The notes: a model not told the origin generated them from the letters alone. 64,000 bases of DNA from Mesorhizobium sp. ES1-4 (GCF_020164745.1 NZ_JAIUGV010000013.1:88981-152980); one strand, 5' to 3'; numbered from the stretch's first letter, positions 52,632-61,940 are shown. A program made the numbers and translations.

Positions 52632-53969
52632 ATGGATAACTCCGCCGGCGGCGCCATCGCGCAGCCCGACACTTACGGGCGGCCTCACTTAGCCGCCGTC
52701 GACTCCCGCGTTCACGAACTGCTTCTAAGACAGGAGCGTCAGGAGCGGACAACTCTCAAACTGATCGCCTCCGAGAACTTTGCCTCCTCGGCGGTGTTGG
52801 AAGCGACCGGGTCGATTTTCACCAACAAGTATGCCGAGGGATACCCCGGTGCGCGCTACTACGCCGGAAACGAGATCGTCGATGAGCTTGAGACCCTCGC
52901 GATCGAGCGCCTGAAAGCGCTATTTGGCAGTGAACATGCCAACGTCCAGCCTTATTCAGGCTCGCCAGCCAACCAGGCTGTCTATCGCGCGCTTTTGAGC
53001 CCCCGTGACAAAGTCATGGGCTTGCCTTTACCCGAAGGCGGCCATCTGACTCACGGTTGGTCCGTCAATTTTTCCGGCAGCGATTATCAGCGCGTCCCGT
53101 ACAGGCTGCACGAAAAGACACAGCAAATTGACTATGACCACTTGCGCGAGACCGCCAAGCGGGAACGCCCGAAGCTAATTTGGGTCGGCGGAACTGCTTA
53201 TCCGCGTATTTTTGACTACGCGGCAATGGCCGAAATTGCTTCGGAGGTGAACTCGTATCTGGTGGCTGACATCGCCCACATCTGCGGCCTGGTTGTCGCA
53301 GGAGTGCATCCGAACCCCGTGTCCCATTGCGATGTGGTCACCAGCACCTCTCACAAGTCGATCCGCGGTCCCCGGGGTGGCTTCATTTTATCAAGGAATG
53401 AAGACCGTTATCAGCCCCTCCATCATCCGAAGAGCAAACACAATCTGGCCAAACGTATAGACCGCGCCGTGTTCCCTCTTCTGCAAGGCGGACCGCATAT
53501 GAATACTATCGCCGCGCTTGCCGTCGCTTTGCAGGAAGCAGCGAACTCGTCCTTTCGTGTCTACGGTCAGCAGATCGTCCACAACGCCAAGGCTCTGGCC
53601 CAGGCACTTCTGGAGCGAGGTTATGAACTCGTCACCGGGGGCACTGACAATCACATGCTGATCCTTGATCTTCGGGACCGGTCGCTGTCAGGCAAAGCCT
53701 ATGCGGAGCGCTTATCGCGTGCAGGCATCATTGCGAATTTCAATATGGTCCCGGGCGACCGGCGGCATCCGGCGCTGACAAGCGGCATCCGCTTAGGGAC
53801 ACCAGCGGTGACGTCCATGGGCATGCGCGAAACGGAGATGGTGCAGATCGCCGCTTTCATCGACTCGGTCTGCCGCCAGCCCGATGACCAGGAAGTTCAT
53901 GCGAGCGTACGAAGAGACGTTGCCGACTTCTGCACTGCGTTCGATGTTCCCGGCATCCCCGACCGATAA
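52632..53969 (+). CDS. glyA: Serine hydroxymethyltransferase (divergent copy)
   Basis: A 445-residue PLP enzyme converting serine plus tetrahydrofolate to glycine plus methylene-THF. The PLP lysine motif reads TSTSHKSIRGPRGG (Lys near residue 240). ENFASSAVLEATGS, NKYAEGYPGARYYAGNEIVDELE, NVQPYSGSPANQAVY and LAHICGL-type DIAHICGLVVAG are conserved. It departs from typical chromosomal GlyA at GGTAYPRIFDY and in the C-terminal third, so it is probably an island paralogue. It lies between the ArsR-like gene and metK. Confidence 0.93.
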   Translation: MDNSAGGAIAQPDTYGRPHLAAVDSRVHELLLRQERQERTTLKLIASENFASSAVLEATGSIFTNKYAEGYPGARYYAGNEIVDELETLAIERLKALFGSEHANVQPYSGSPANQAVYRALLSPRDKVMGLPLPEGGHLTHGWSVNFSGSDYQRVPYRLHEKTQQIDYDHLRETAKRERPKLIWVGGTAYPRIFDYAAMAEIASEVNSYLVADIAHICGLVVAGVHPNPVSHCDVVTSTSHKSIRGPRGGFILSRNEDRYQPLHHPKSKHNLAKRIDRAVFPLLQGGPHMNTIAALAVALQEAANSSFRVYGQQIVHNAKALAQALLERGYELVTGGTDNHMLILDLRDRSLSGKAYAERLSRAGIIANFNMVPGDRRHPALTSGIRLGTPAVTSMGMRETEMVQIAAFIDSVCRQPDDQEVHASVRRDVADFCTAFDVPGIPDR

Positions 53970-54026
53970 GCCACCCCAATCCAGAAACTCCTCACTAACT
54001 CCAGCACTTGAAGCGAGGGCATTTTT

Positions 54027-55202
54027 ATGACCAGGCAGTTCGTGTTCTCTTCCGAATCCGTCGGCGCGGGACACCCCGATAAGATGGCAGACAACATCTC
54101 CGATGCCATTCTCGATGCGGTCCTGCGCACCGATCCGAAGGCGCGCGTCGCCTGTGAAGTGTTGGTGAAGACGGGGATGGTCGTTGTGGCTGGCGAGATC
54201 ACCAGCCATGCCCACATCGATTACAGCCAAGTCGCCCGCGATACGATACTCGATATTGGCTACGACGATGATGCGATTGGCTTTGATGGTCGACGTTGCG
54301 CCGTCGTTCTGGCCCTCACCGAGCAGTCGCCCGACATAAGCCAGGGCGTTGATGAAGGACGAGGGCAGGATCTCGGGCAAGGGGCAGGGGATCAGGGCAT
54401 CATGTTTGGATTCGCATGCAACGAGACGGATACATTGATGCCCCTGCCGATCCAACTCGCTCACCATTTGACGAAAAGACAGGCCGAGGTCCGGAAAGCG
54501 GGACAGCTTGGCTGGCTGCGTCCGGACGTGAAATCTCAAGTGTCGGTACGCTACGAAGGGCTCCGCCCGGTGGCGCTGGATACCATAGTCCTGTCAACGC
54601 AGCATGACGAAGCGGTCTCACAAGCCACGGTCCGCGAAGGCGTCATTGAGGAGATCATAAAACCGGTCCTGCCGGCCCACCTGGATACTTCGGGGATCAG
54701 ATTTCTGGTCAACCCAACAGGGCGGTTCGTGGTCGGTGGGCCTGCCGGCGACTGCGGCCTCACAGGACGGAAGATCATCGTCGATTCCTACGGTGGGACC
54801 GGGCGTCACGGCGGCGGTGCCTTTTCGGGCAAGGACCCATCCAAGGTTGACCGCTCGGCGGCCTATGCCGCCCGGTATGTCGCGAAGAACATCGTTGCCA
54901 GCGGCCTTGCGGAGGTCTGCGAGGTTCAGCTTGCCTACGCGATCGGCGTGGCCAGTCCGGTTTCTGTCATGGTCAATACCTTCGGAACCGCAAGGATCGA
55001 GGAAAAAAGGATCGAGCGCCTTGTTCTCGAGGTTTTCAATCTCCGACCGAAAGGCATCATCAAGATGCTTGATCTCTTACGGCCGATATACCGCAAGACG
55101 GCGACATACGGACACTTCGGGCGTGAAGAGCCTGAGTTCACTTGGGAGAAGACGGACAAAGCTGACGATTTGCTGCGTGAAGCCGGACCGGCAGCTGCGT
55201 GA
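54027..55202 (+). CDS. metK: S-adenosylmethionine synthetase
   Basis: A 391-residue enzyme making SAM from methionine and ATP. Signatures: FSSESVGAGHPDKMADNISDAILDA, GAGDQGIMFGFACNETDTLMPLPIQLAH, PTGRFVVGGPAGDCGLTGRKIIVDSYGG and GGGAFSGKDPSKVDRSAAYAARY. Normal length with all catalytic blocks present. It is 57 bases downstream of glyA; together they supply one-carbon units and SAM. Probably additional to a chromosomal metK. Confidence 0.95.
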   Translation: MTRQFVFSSESVGAGHPDKMADNISDAILDAVLRTDPKARVACEVLVKTGMVVVAGEITSHAHIDYSQVARDTILDIGYDDDAIGFDGRRCAVVLALTEQSPDISQGVDEGRGQDLGQGAGDQGIMFGFACNETDTLMPLPIQLAHHLTKRQAEVRKAGQLGWLRPDVKSQVSVRYEGLRPVALDTIVLSTQHDEAVSQATVREGVIEEIIKPVLPAHLDTSGIRFLVNPTGRFVVGGPAGDCGLTGRKIIVDSYGGTGRHGGGAFSGKDPSKVDRSAAYAARYVAKNIVASGLAEVCEVQLAYAIGVASPVSVMVNTFGTARIEEKRIERLVLEVFNLRPKGIIKMLDLLRPIYRKTATYGHFGREEPEFTWEKTDKADDLLREAGPAAA

Positions 55203-55302
55203 GGGCGGCTGGATCAAGCGCATGCGGCAACCCATTTCAACTCGCGAGACCACGCCCGGCCGGCGTGGCAAGAAGCCGGCTCGGGTTTTGGCGGAGATTT
55301 TG

Positions 55303-56316
55303 ATGCCGGATTATGACGTGCTTTGCATCGGCAATGCCATTGTCGACATCATCGCCCAGTGCGACGAGGAATTCCTCGAGACCAACGGCATCATCAAGGG
55401 CGCGATGAACCTCATCGACACACAACGCGCCGAACTGCTCTACAGCCGCATGGGCCCGGCGATCGAAGCGTCCGGCGGCAGCGCCGGCAACACGGCGGCC
55501 GGCGTCGCCAGCTTTGGCGGCCGCGCGGCCTTCTTCGGCAAGGTCTCCAACGATGCGCTGGGCGAAATCTACGCCCACGACATCCATGCGCAGGGCGTCG
55601 CCTTCGGCACCACGCCGCTCAAGGGTGAGCCGCCGACGGCGCGCTCGATGATCTTCGTCACGCCCGACGGCGAGCGCTCGATGAACACCTATCTCGGCGC
55701 CTGCGTCGAGCTTGGCCCTGAGGATGTCGAAGCCGACAAGGCGTCCGGCGCCAAGGTCACCTATTTCGAAGGCTATCTGTGGGACCCGCCGCGCGCCAAG
55801 GAGGCAATCCGCCAGACGGCGAAGCTGGCGCACGCGGCAGGCCGAGAAGTGTCGATGACGCTGTCGGATTCGTTCTGCGTCGACCGCTACCGCGACGAAT
55901 TCCTCGACCTGGTGCGCTCGGGCACGGTCGACATCGTCTTTGCCAACAGCCACGAGATCAAGTCGCTCTACCAGACATCGTCGTTCGACGAGGCGCTGGC
56001 CCAGATCCGCAAGGATTGCCGGATCGCCGCCGTCACCCGCTCGGAAAAAGGCTCGGTGATCGTGCGCGGCGACGAGACCGTGGTGATCAAGGCGACCGCC
56101 ATCAAGGAACTGGTCGACACGACGGGCGCCGGCGATCTCTATGCCGCCGGCTTCCTGCATGGCTACACGCAAGGCCGCGACCTGCAGACTTGCGGCGACC
56201 TTGGCTCACTGGCAGCCGGATTGGTGATCCAGCAGATCGGCCCCAGGCCCCGTCAGAATTTGCGCCGCGAGGCTGAGCAGGCGGGGCTGACCATTCCGGA
56301 CGTTCAAACGAGTTAG
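55303..56316 (+). CDS. PfkB-family kinase, adenosine-kinase-like
   Basis: A 337-residue ribokinase-fold kinase. It starts MPDYDVLCIGNAIVDIIAQCDEEFL and has SGGSAGNTAAGVASFGGRAAFFGKVSND and the anion-hole/catalytic signature DTTGAGDLYAAGF. Relatives are annotated adenosine kinase; that would recycle adenosine produced by SAH hydrolysis, fitting with metK next door. The upstream in-frame extension to 54,736 overlaps metK and is rejected. Base composition here is noticeably more GC-rich and regular than in nearby T3SS genes. Confidence 0.88.
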   Translation: MPDYDVLCIGNAIVDIIAQCDEEFLETNGIIKGAMNLIDTQRAELLYSRMGPAIEASGGSAGNTAAGVASFGGRAAFFGKVSNDALGEIYAHDIHAQGVAFGTTPLKGEPPTARSMIFVTPDGERSMNTYLGACVELGPEDVEADKASGAKVTYFEGYLWDPPRAKEAIRQTAKLAHAAGREVSMTLSDSFCVDRYRDEFLDLVRSGTVDIVFANSHEIKSLYQTSSFDEALAQIRKDCRIAAVTRSEKGSVIVRGDETVVIKATAIKELVDTTGAGDLYAAGFLHGYTQGRDLQTCGDLGSLAAGLVIQQIGPRPRQNLRREAEQAGLTIPDVQTS

Positions 56317-56381
56317 TGGCCTACCTTCCCGTTGTGCAGGCTATCTCGCCAGAAGCGCAATCACGGAATAGGGAAATCCTG

Positions 56382-57416
56382 ATGTCGAACATGATGAAGG
56401 CGCTTGTGAAGGCCAAGGCCGAACCGGGCATCTGGATGGAAGAGGTGCCGGTGCCGGAAATCGGCCCCAACGACGTGCTGATCAAGATCAAGAAGACGGC
56501 GATCTGCGGCACCGACGTGCACATCTACAATTGGGACCAGTGGGCGCAGAAGACGGTGCCGGTGCCGATGGTGACGGGCCATGAATTCGTCGGCACCGTT
56601 GCCGATTTCGGCGCAGCGGTCACCGAATACAAGGTCGGCCAGCGTGTATCGGGCGAAGGCCACATCGTCTGCGGCCATTGCCGCAACTGTCGCGCCGGGC
56701 GAGGGCATCTGTGCCGCAACACGCTCGGCGTCGGCGTCAACCGTCCAGGCGCCTTCGGCGAGTATCTGGCGATCCCGCAGCACAATGTCGTGCCGATCCC
56801 CGACGATGTGCCCGATGAGATTGCCGCGATCTTCGATCCCTTGGGCAATGCCGTCCACACCGCATTGTCCTTCGATCTGGTCGGCGAGGACGTGCTGGTG
56901 ACTGGCGCCGGGCCGATCGGCATCATGGGCGCGCTCGTCGCCCAATGCGTCGGCGCGCGCAAAGTGGTCATCACTGACATCAACCCGGTGCGGCTGGCGC
57001 TAGCCAAGAAACTCGGCGTCCAGCATGTCGTCGACGCCTCGAAGGAGAAGCTGCGCGACGTCATGCCGGTGCTCGGCATGACCGAGGGGTTCGACGTCGG
57101 CCTCGAAATGTCAGGCGCCGCCCCCGCTTTCCGCGACATGATCGACACCATGAACAATGGCGGCAAGATCGCCATTCTGGGCATCGCGCCGACCGGCTTC
57201 GAGATCGACTGGAACAAGGTCATCTTCAAGATGCTGCATCTCAAAGGCATCTACGGCCGCGAGATGTTCGAAACCTGGTACAAGATGATCGCGCTTGTGC
57301 AGGGTCCGCTGGATGTCTCCGGCCTGATCACCCACCGCATCGGCATCGACGATTTTCAGATCGGTTTCGATGCGATGAAGAGCGGCAGTTCCGGCAAGGT
57401 GGTGATGGACTGGTAG
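56382..57416 (+). CDS. tdh: L-threonine 3-dehydrogenase
   Basis: A 344-residue zinc-dependent medium-chain dehydrogenase oxidising threonine to 2-amino-3-ketobutyrate. It shows KKTAICGTDVHIYNWDQWAQ (catalytic zinc Cys), GHEFVG, GHIVCGHCRNCRAGRGHLCRNT (structural zinc cysteines), VLVTGAGPIGIMGALVAQ (NAD-binding) and a final GKVVMDW. The usual partner kbl (ketobutyrate CoA ligase) is not adjacent. Glycine made from threonine could feed the nearby GlyA. The start MSNMMKALVKAK at 56,382 is 65 bases after the PfkB gene. Confidence 0.93.
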   Translation: MSNMMKALVKAKAEPGIWMEEVPVPEIGPNDVLIKIKKTAICGTDVHIYNWDQWAQKTVPVPMVTGHEFVGTVADFGAAVTEYKVGQRVSGEGHIVCGHCRNCRAGRGHLCRNTLGVGVNRPGAFGEYLAIPQHNVVPIPDDVPDEIAAIFDPLGNAVHTALSFDLVGEDVLVTGAGPIGIMGALVAQCVGARKVVITDINPVRLALAKKLGVQHVVDASKEKLRDVMPVLGMTEGFDVGLEMSGAAPAFRDMIDTMNNGGKIAILGIAPTGFEIDWNKVIFKMLHLKGIYGREMFETWYKMIALVQGPLDVSGLITHRIGIDDFQIGFDAMKSGSSGKVVMDW

Positions 57417-57869
57417 GGATTGCCTTGGCCGCTATTCAGGAAAAGCTGACGACAGCACCTCTGGTCCGCCGGACATTTTCCAACTAGGGGAACATGGCTG
57501 GGTGGAGAGCTATGGCTCCGCTACGTGCGCTCGCTAATCATATACGGCGACGTATCGCGGCCCACCCGGTGACGGTCGATGGGGCAATTCGCTTCAGTCG
57601 ATGACGGAAACCCGGTGAACCGATGCTGAGGCCCCGACGCGATCGTCTATTTCCTATGATCTGCGATTGAGGTCGAGGTGTTGCCGCTTTCAGCGGGTAA
57701 GATGCGATAGACGACTTCCGGTACCCTTCCGGTCAGCGAAAAGGAAGGCAACGAGCCGCATTGCCTCAAGCAAAATGTTACCAATAGTGTCCTGTTCCAA
57801 AGGGGATGGACAGGTCGTGCCATTCCGGTTCGGGGGAAGGATGGCGCGGCTCAGCATGGCGACACGGTG
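57417..57869. other. Spacer without recognisable gene
   Basis: No ORF with a domain and no clear terminator was found after tdh. Confidence 0.4.
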
Positions 57870-58370
57870 AAGCGGCGATCGTGGAGCTTTATTGCGGCGT
57901 TGACAAGCGGCGCATTCTGGATGAGTTCGAGGCGGTAACCGGCTATTATTCGCAAGCGCGCGATCCGTCTTATGAACCGTCGTGAGCAGAGGCCGTCTGC
58001 GGGCAAGAGCCGCAGCCGCTGTTACGGCAGCGATGTCCGCGACGCGCTCATCGTGTTGTGGGAGGATTCGGAGCGGCTGGGTCCGCATCGACGCTCGCGG
58101 CGGCCAGCGCCGCCGGGCAGGAATGAGTTCGCAGTTCGCCGCTCGGTGCCAGCCCGCACCTTCGGCGATTGGAAAGATCCGCCGCCCGGCTTTGTTGAGC
58201 GCATTCGGGCACGTCTTCGTCAGGGAGCTTCGTGCAGACGATGGTGCTGACCGGATTGCCGCCGGCTGGACCGATTGCATTCCGCTCCGCACGCGCGACA
58301 GCGGCAATGTGATCATGGCGATCAAGCAGGCCCGCTCCCGGTTTCGCTGACCCTGTGCTGCTGTTTGCCG
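57870..58370 (+). mobile_element. Integrase-core transposase relic
   Basis: Shifting frames give KRRILDEFEAVTGY, NRREQRPSAGKSRSRCYGSDVRDALIVLWEDSERLG and further on IAAGWTDCIPLRTRDSGNVIMAIKQARSRF, the order found in rve-domain transposases of the ISNCY type. Frame breaks and deletions leave no functional product. From 58,371 to the nod box nothing more is assigned. Confidence 0.6.
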
Positions 58371-58738
58371 GCATCCGCCCGCACAGGAAGAGCTTGTAAA
58401 AGTGCGGAAATCGAGGAGCCGTTGGTCGTCGATCTTCAGCCTGAACGCGGTCGTTTGCTGGTGCCGCAAATCGGCTGTTGCATGTACATCCCTGTCAGAC
58501 GTCAGTTTTCCTCGCCTATTTTGGTGTCGAGCGCGAAGTGCTCCAACCAGATTGCAAGGCTTTTTGGAAATGAGAGCGGCTTTGCGCAGGGCGCTCCGTT
58601 GTTGAGCATTCAAGCTACCAAGCCAATGACGCGCAGGTTCCACCAGGCTCGCCAGCCTTGAAGGACAGCGAAAAAAGCAGAGCACGACAGACACAACAGT
58701 GCATCAGGACGCCGCAGTCGTTGAAGATGGTGCGCTGC

Positions 58739-58785
58739 ATCCATACCGTGGATGCATTCGATCCAAATAATCGATTTGTTCAATC
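58739..58785 (+). promoter_or_regulatory. nod box
   Basis: Reads ATCCATACCGTGGATG, then CATTCGATCCAAATAATCGA, then TTTGTTCAATC. This fits the 47-base NodD-binding consensus with its ATC-N9-GAT units and conserved AATCGATTT core. It is about 320 bases upstream of ttsI, the usual arrangement by which flavonoid-activated NodD switches on the T3SS. Confidence 0.88.
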
Positions 58786-58809
58786 AGTTTCTCGAAAGCT
58801 AACCCTACC
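58783..58809 (+). promoter_or_regulatory. tts-like box overlapping the nod box end
   Basis: ATCAGTTTCTCGAAAGCTAA followed by CCCTACC differs from the nopX tts box core (GTCAGTTTCTCGAAAGCTAATCC) at only two positions. It begins within the last three bases of the nod box and faces ttsI, suggesting direct TtsI autoregulation. Confidence 0.7.
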
Positions 58810-59104
58810 CTCTGTGGGAATCGGGCTCTGAGCCGCGACGCTGCCTTGCGAGCGCAGGGGCTGCACGTAGGAGAGATGATGCAACGAGAAATCGCACGCG
58901 GGTTGCTGGCCTCGTGGGTTCGCCGACCGGCGTATTTGAGCCCGTCAGTTGGTCCTCACCCGCGCCTATTGCCACCGAGCGACTTGCATGTCCCTCCGAC
59001 TCGGACCAGTTCCGAGAGCTGCGACGAGTTGCGCGCCGTGTGCTCCGATCAGATGGCCGCCGGTGACGCGTTCGATGGGCCGTCCCTCTTCGAGAGGAGA
59101 TGAA

Positions 59105-59791
59105 ATGCGAACGCTGCTCGTGGATCATCATGCGGATCTTGCGCGCGCCATGCGACTTGCGCTCGGGGATGGCGGCTTCGTCGTTGATGTCGTTGGTACT
59201 CTGGAACTGGCTTCGAGTGCATTTTCTTGCGCCAGCTATGAAATTCTCCTGCTGGAATTGGCTCTGCCAGATGGCGATGGCTTGGGTTGGCTGAGGCAGT
59301 TGAGGACCCACGGGCATTCAGTTCCTGCCGTCATTATGAGCAGCCTTAACGATCTCGATAAGCGAATTGCGATCTTCAACGGTGGTGCGGACGACTTTCT
59401 GCTCAAACCCATCTCTACCGATGAGCTTATTGCCAGAATGAGAGCCATTCTGCGCCGGGCGACACAGATGACCGACCTGAGGCTCGTATTTGGCAATCTC
59501 GACTTTGATCCGGTCGCCCGCCAGGTTTTCGTTGATGGGCACCCAATGATGATCGCACGTCGCGAACTCTGTGTTCTAGAGCACCTGCTTAACCGGGCAG
59601 GCCGCATCGTGCCCCGTGCGCAATTGGAAGATCACCTCTATTCATTCAACGACGACGTGTCTGCCAACGCGCTTGAAGTCGGAATTTATCGTTTACGGGG
59701 ACATCTGACCAGATCAGGTGCAACGCCACGGATCAAGACCATCCGAGGCATTGGTTACATCCTAGAATTGACTGACGCCTCGTCCGCATAG
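59105..59791 (+). CDS. ttsI: T3SS transcriptional activator TtsI
   Basis: A 228-residue OmpR/PhoB-type regulator that binds tts boxes. The receiver domain lacks normal chemistry: the phospho-acceptor position is Glu51 (ILLLELALPDGDG) and the acidic pair is replaced by VDHH, while the K in LLKPIS remains. A Glu at this site is a recalled feature of TtsI proteins and should mimic phosphorylation. The winged-helix domain (ARRELCVLEHLLNRAGRIVPRAQLEDHLYSF...EVGIYRLRGHLTR) is complete. The ATG at 59,105 has GAGGAG upstream; the nod box and tts-like box are about 300 bases upstream. Confidence 0.95.
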   Translation: MRTLLVDHHADLARAMRLALGDGGFVVDVVGTLELASSAFSCASYEILLLELALPDGDGLGWLRQLRTHGHSVPAVIMSSLNDLDKRIAIFNGGADDFLLKPISTDELIARMRAILRRATQMTDLRLVFGNLDFDPVARQVFVDGHPMMIARRELCVLEHLLNRAGRIVPRAQLEDHLYSFNDDVSANALEVGIYRLRGHLTRSGATPRIKTIRGIGYILELTDASSA

Positions 59792-59889
59792 TTTGTCGAA
59801 TCGAAAGAAGATCTATTTTGCTGATCCTTCAACATCCTTGCGCTGCGCTCAATTGGCGGGCGATCGCCAACAAGGTTACAAGACCTGCA

Positions 59890-61284
59890 GTGCCCCGTTA
59901 CCTGGGCCATCTCCTCTGCGCGCTTATTGTGACTTTCCCACTTGGTGTCGCGGCGCAAAACAAGCAGGACAAAGGCCCGCCGCATGCGGCTTCGAATAGC
60001 ATCAACGCCACGCTGACCCTTTCCTCTTCGCTCGGGGAGACCGTTCATCTGCCCGGGCCAGCCACGACCATCTTTGTTGCTGACCCCACGATCGCGGATT
60101 TTCAGGCGCCATCGAGCAAAACAATCTTCGTCTTTGGCAAGAAATCGGGGCGGACCAGCCTATTCGCCTTGGATGGCAATGGCGAGCCTCTCGCCGAATT
60201 GCGTATCGTTGTCACGCAACCGATCGGGGATTTACGCGCCATGTTGCGGGAGCAGGTCGGCGACTATCCCATCCGCGTCAACTATACGCCGCGCGGCGCA
60301 ATCCTTAGCGGGACGGCGCCCGACGCAGAGGTCGCCGACACCGCAAAAAGAGTCACTGAGCAATATCTGGGCGACGGAGCGCAAGTCGTCAACAACATCA
60401 AGGTCGCTGGATCCCTGCAAGTTAACCTCAGCGTGCGCGTAGCCGAAGTCTCACGCAGCGCCATGAAGTCACTCGGCGTCAACTTGTCCGCCTTCGGTCA
60501 AATCGGCAATTTCAAAGTGGGCGTTCTAAGCGGAAGCGCTGCAAGCGCTGGGTCTGGTTCAACCCAGGGTGGCGGTACAGCAGAAATCGGATTCGACAAC
60601 GGTGCCGTCAACGTCAGCGCGGTTCTCGACGCGCTCGCCAAGGAGCATATAGCTTCCGTCCTGGCTGAGCCGAACCTCACCGCTATGTCGGGTGAAAAGG
60701 CCAGCTTTCTCGCGGGCGGCGAATTTCCCATTCCTGTCCTGCAGGAAAACAGGCAGGTATCGGTTGAATTCCGTCACTTCGGCGTCAGTCTGGAATTTGT
60801 GCCGACAGTTCTCAGCAACAATCAAATCAACATTCACGTAACGCCCGAAGTCAGTGAACTGTCGACGCAAGGTGCCGTGCAAATCAACGGAATTTCCGTG
60901 CCGGCAGTTTCCACGCGCCGAGCCGATACGGTCGTCGAACTCGCCAGCGGCCAGAGCTTCGCAATCGGCGGTCTAATCAGGCGGAACGTCAACAATGATG
61001 TCAGGGCCTTTCCCTGGCTCGGAGAACTGGCGATCCTGGGACCGCTTTTTCGCTCGACCTCGTTTCAAAAAGAGGAGTCAGAACTGGTCATTCTAGTTAC
61101 GCCTTACATTGTAAGACCAGGCTCCAACCCAAACCAGATGAGCGCACCGACCGAGCGGGCGGCACCGGCTTTGAACGGAGGGGGCGCTCCGACGAATTCC
61201 GTGACAAGTCCCCCGCGAGACCGCGCTGCTATCCGTGCGGGCGCGCCAAGCGCCCAGGGCGGTCTCGGCTTCATCATCGAATAG
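59890..61284 (+). CDS. rhcC2: T3SS secretin pore protein RhcC2 (SctC C-part)
   Basis: Outer-membrane secretin, about 464 residues from GTG 59,890. The signal peptide is PRYLGHLLCALIVTFPLGVAAQ; a longer version from TTG 59,818 is possible. The N-domain is CpaC-like (HLPGPATTIFVADPTIADFQAPSSKTIFVFGKKSGRTSL). The secretin domain includes LAEPNLTAMSGEKASFLAGGEFPIPV and ASGQSFAIGGLIRR...FPWLGELAILGPLFRS, ending ELVILVTPYIV. It complements RhcC1 (48,259-48,957). It lies about 100 bases after ttsI and just before the y4xK-like lipoprotein. Confidence 0.93.
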   Translation: MPRYLGHLLCALIVTFPLGVAAQNKQDKGPPHAASNSINATLTLSSSLGETVHLPGPATTIFVADPTIADFQAPSSKTIFVFGKKSGRTSLFALDGNGEPLAELRIVVTQPIGDLRAMLREQVGDYPIRVNYTPRGAILSGTAPDAEVADTAKRVTEQYLGDGAQVVNNIKVAGSLQVNLSVRVAEVSRSAMKSLGVNLSAFGQIGNFKVGVLSGSAASAGSGSTQGGGTAEIGFDNGAVNVSAVLDALAKEHIASVLAEPNLTAMSGEKASFLAGGEFPIPVLQENRQVSVEFRHFGVSLEFVPTVLSNNQINIHVTPEVSELSTQGAVQINGISVPAVSTRRADTVVELASGQSFAIGGLIRRNVNNDVRAFPWLGELAILGPLFRSTSFQKEESELVILVTPYIVRPGSNPNQMSAPTERAAPALNGGGAPTNSVTSPPRDRAAIRAGAPSAQGGLGFIIE

Positions 61285-61296
61285 TGTCATCCAAAG

Positions 61297-61857
61297 ATGT
61301 TGCGTTTTATAATCCTCTTTGTCGCTCTGGCACCAAGCGTAAGTGGCTGCACAAGCACTACGCCAGTTGATGTCGAACCATCGGCACCAATGCTTGTCCG
61401 AGAGGAGACCACCGTCCTGACGTTGCAAAGCCTGCGCGCTTCCGAACGGCAGCGTTTGCGTGTTTTCCTAGACAAGGCCAGTCGCGGCCGGTTCGATGCC
61501 ATCCACCTCCTCATCAGCGGTTCGCCCCAGCTCAGCGCAGGGGTAGCCCATCAGGCCAGGCAGTTGGCAATCGAAGAAGACAACATTCAATTGCGCGATC
61601 AACACGACGCCGGCTCAGTGCGAATTGAGGCGATTGTCTATCACGCCCGTCCGCCGGTCTGTCCCTCATATGGTGCCTTACCCAATGAAGAATCCTTCAA
61701 ACAGCCGCTTGGTTGTTCGACAGGACATAACCTGGCCGTGATGGTCAACGATCCGCGCGATCTGCTCGACAATCAGGCCGTCAAGGCCGGCGATGGCGAT
61801 CGTGCTTCTGTACCAGTTGCAACTTACAGAACATTCGGGACGGATAAAGGTGGCTGA
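61297..61857 (+). CDS. y4xK/CpaD-like lipoprotein
   Basis: A 186-residue lipoprotein with signal peptide LFVALAPSVSGC. It resembles CpaD of Tad pili (LQSLRASERQRLRVFL, IEAIVYHARPPVCPSYGALP, CSTGHNLAVMVNDPRDL). It follows rhcC2 by 12 bases, the position of y4xK in NGR234. It is likely an outer-membrane partner of the RhcC2 secretin. CpaC-, CpaD- and TadD-like proteins (RhcC2, this protein, y4yS) all occur in this window. Confidence 0.85.
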   Translation: MLRFIILFVALAPSVSGCTSTTPVDVEPSAPMLVREETTVLTLQSLRASERQRLRVFLDKASRGRFDAIHLLISGSPQLSAGVAHQARQLAIEEDNIQLRDQHDAGSVRIEAIVYHARPPVCPSYGALPNEESFKQPLGCSTGHNLAVMVNDPRDLLDNQAVKAGDGDRASVPVATYRTFGTDKGG

Positions 61858-61940
61858 TACCGCCCTTATCTCGGCAGCACTCCTACCGGAGATTGAAAGC
61901 TTCCAATCGCGTCCTGATCTAAAATAAAAGGAACCGCTGG

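Noticed and set aside
54736..55302. 189-codon in-frame extension upstream of the PfkB kinase
   Set aside because: It overlaps metK in another frame and shows no kinase similarity; the conserved start MPDYDVLCIGNAIVD is at 55,303.
57690..58694. 334-codon minus-strand ORF
   Set aside because: The plus strand of the same stretch carries recognisable transposase fragments; the minus frame has Arg/Ala/Pro-rich shadow composition.
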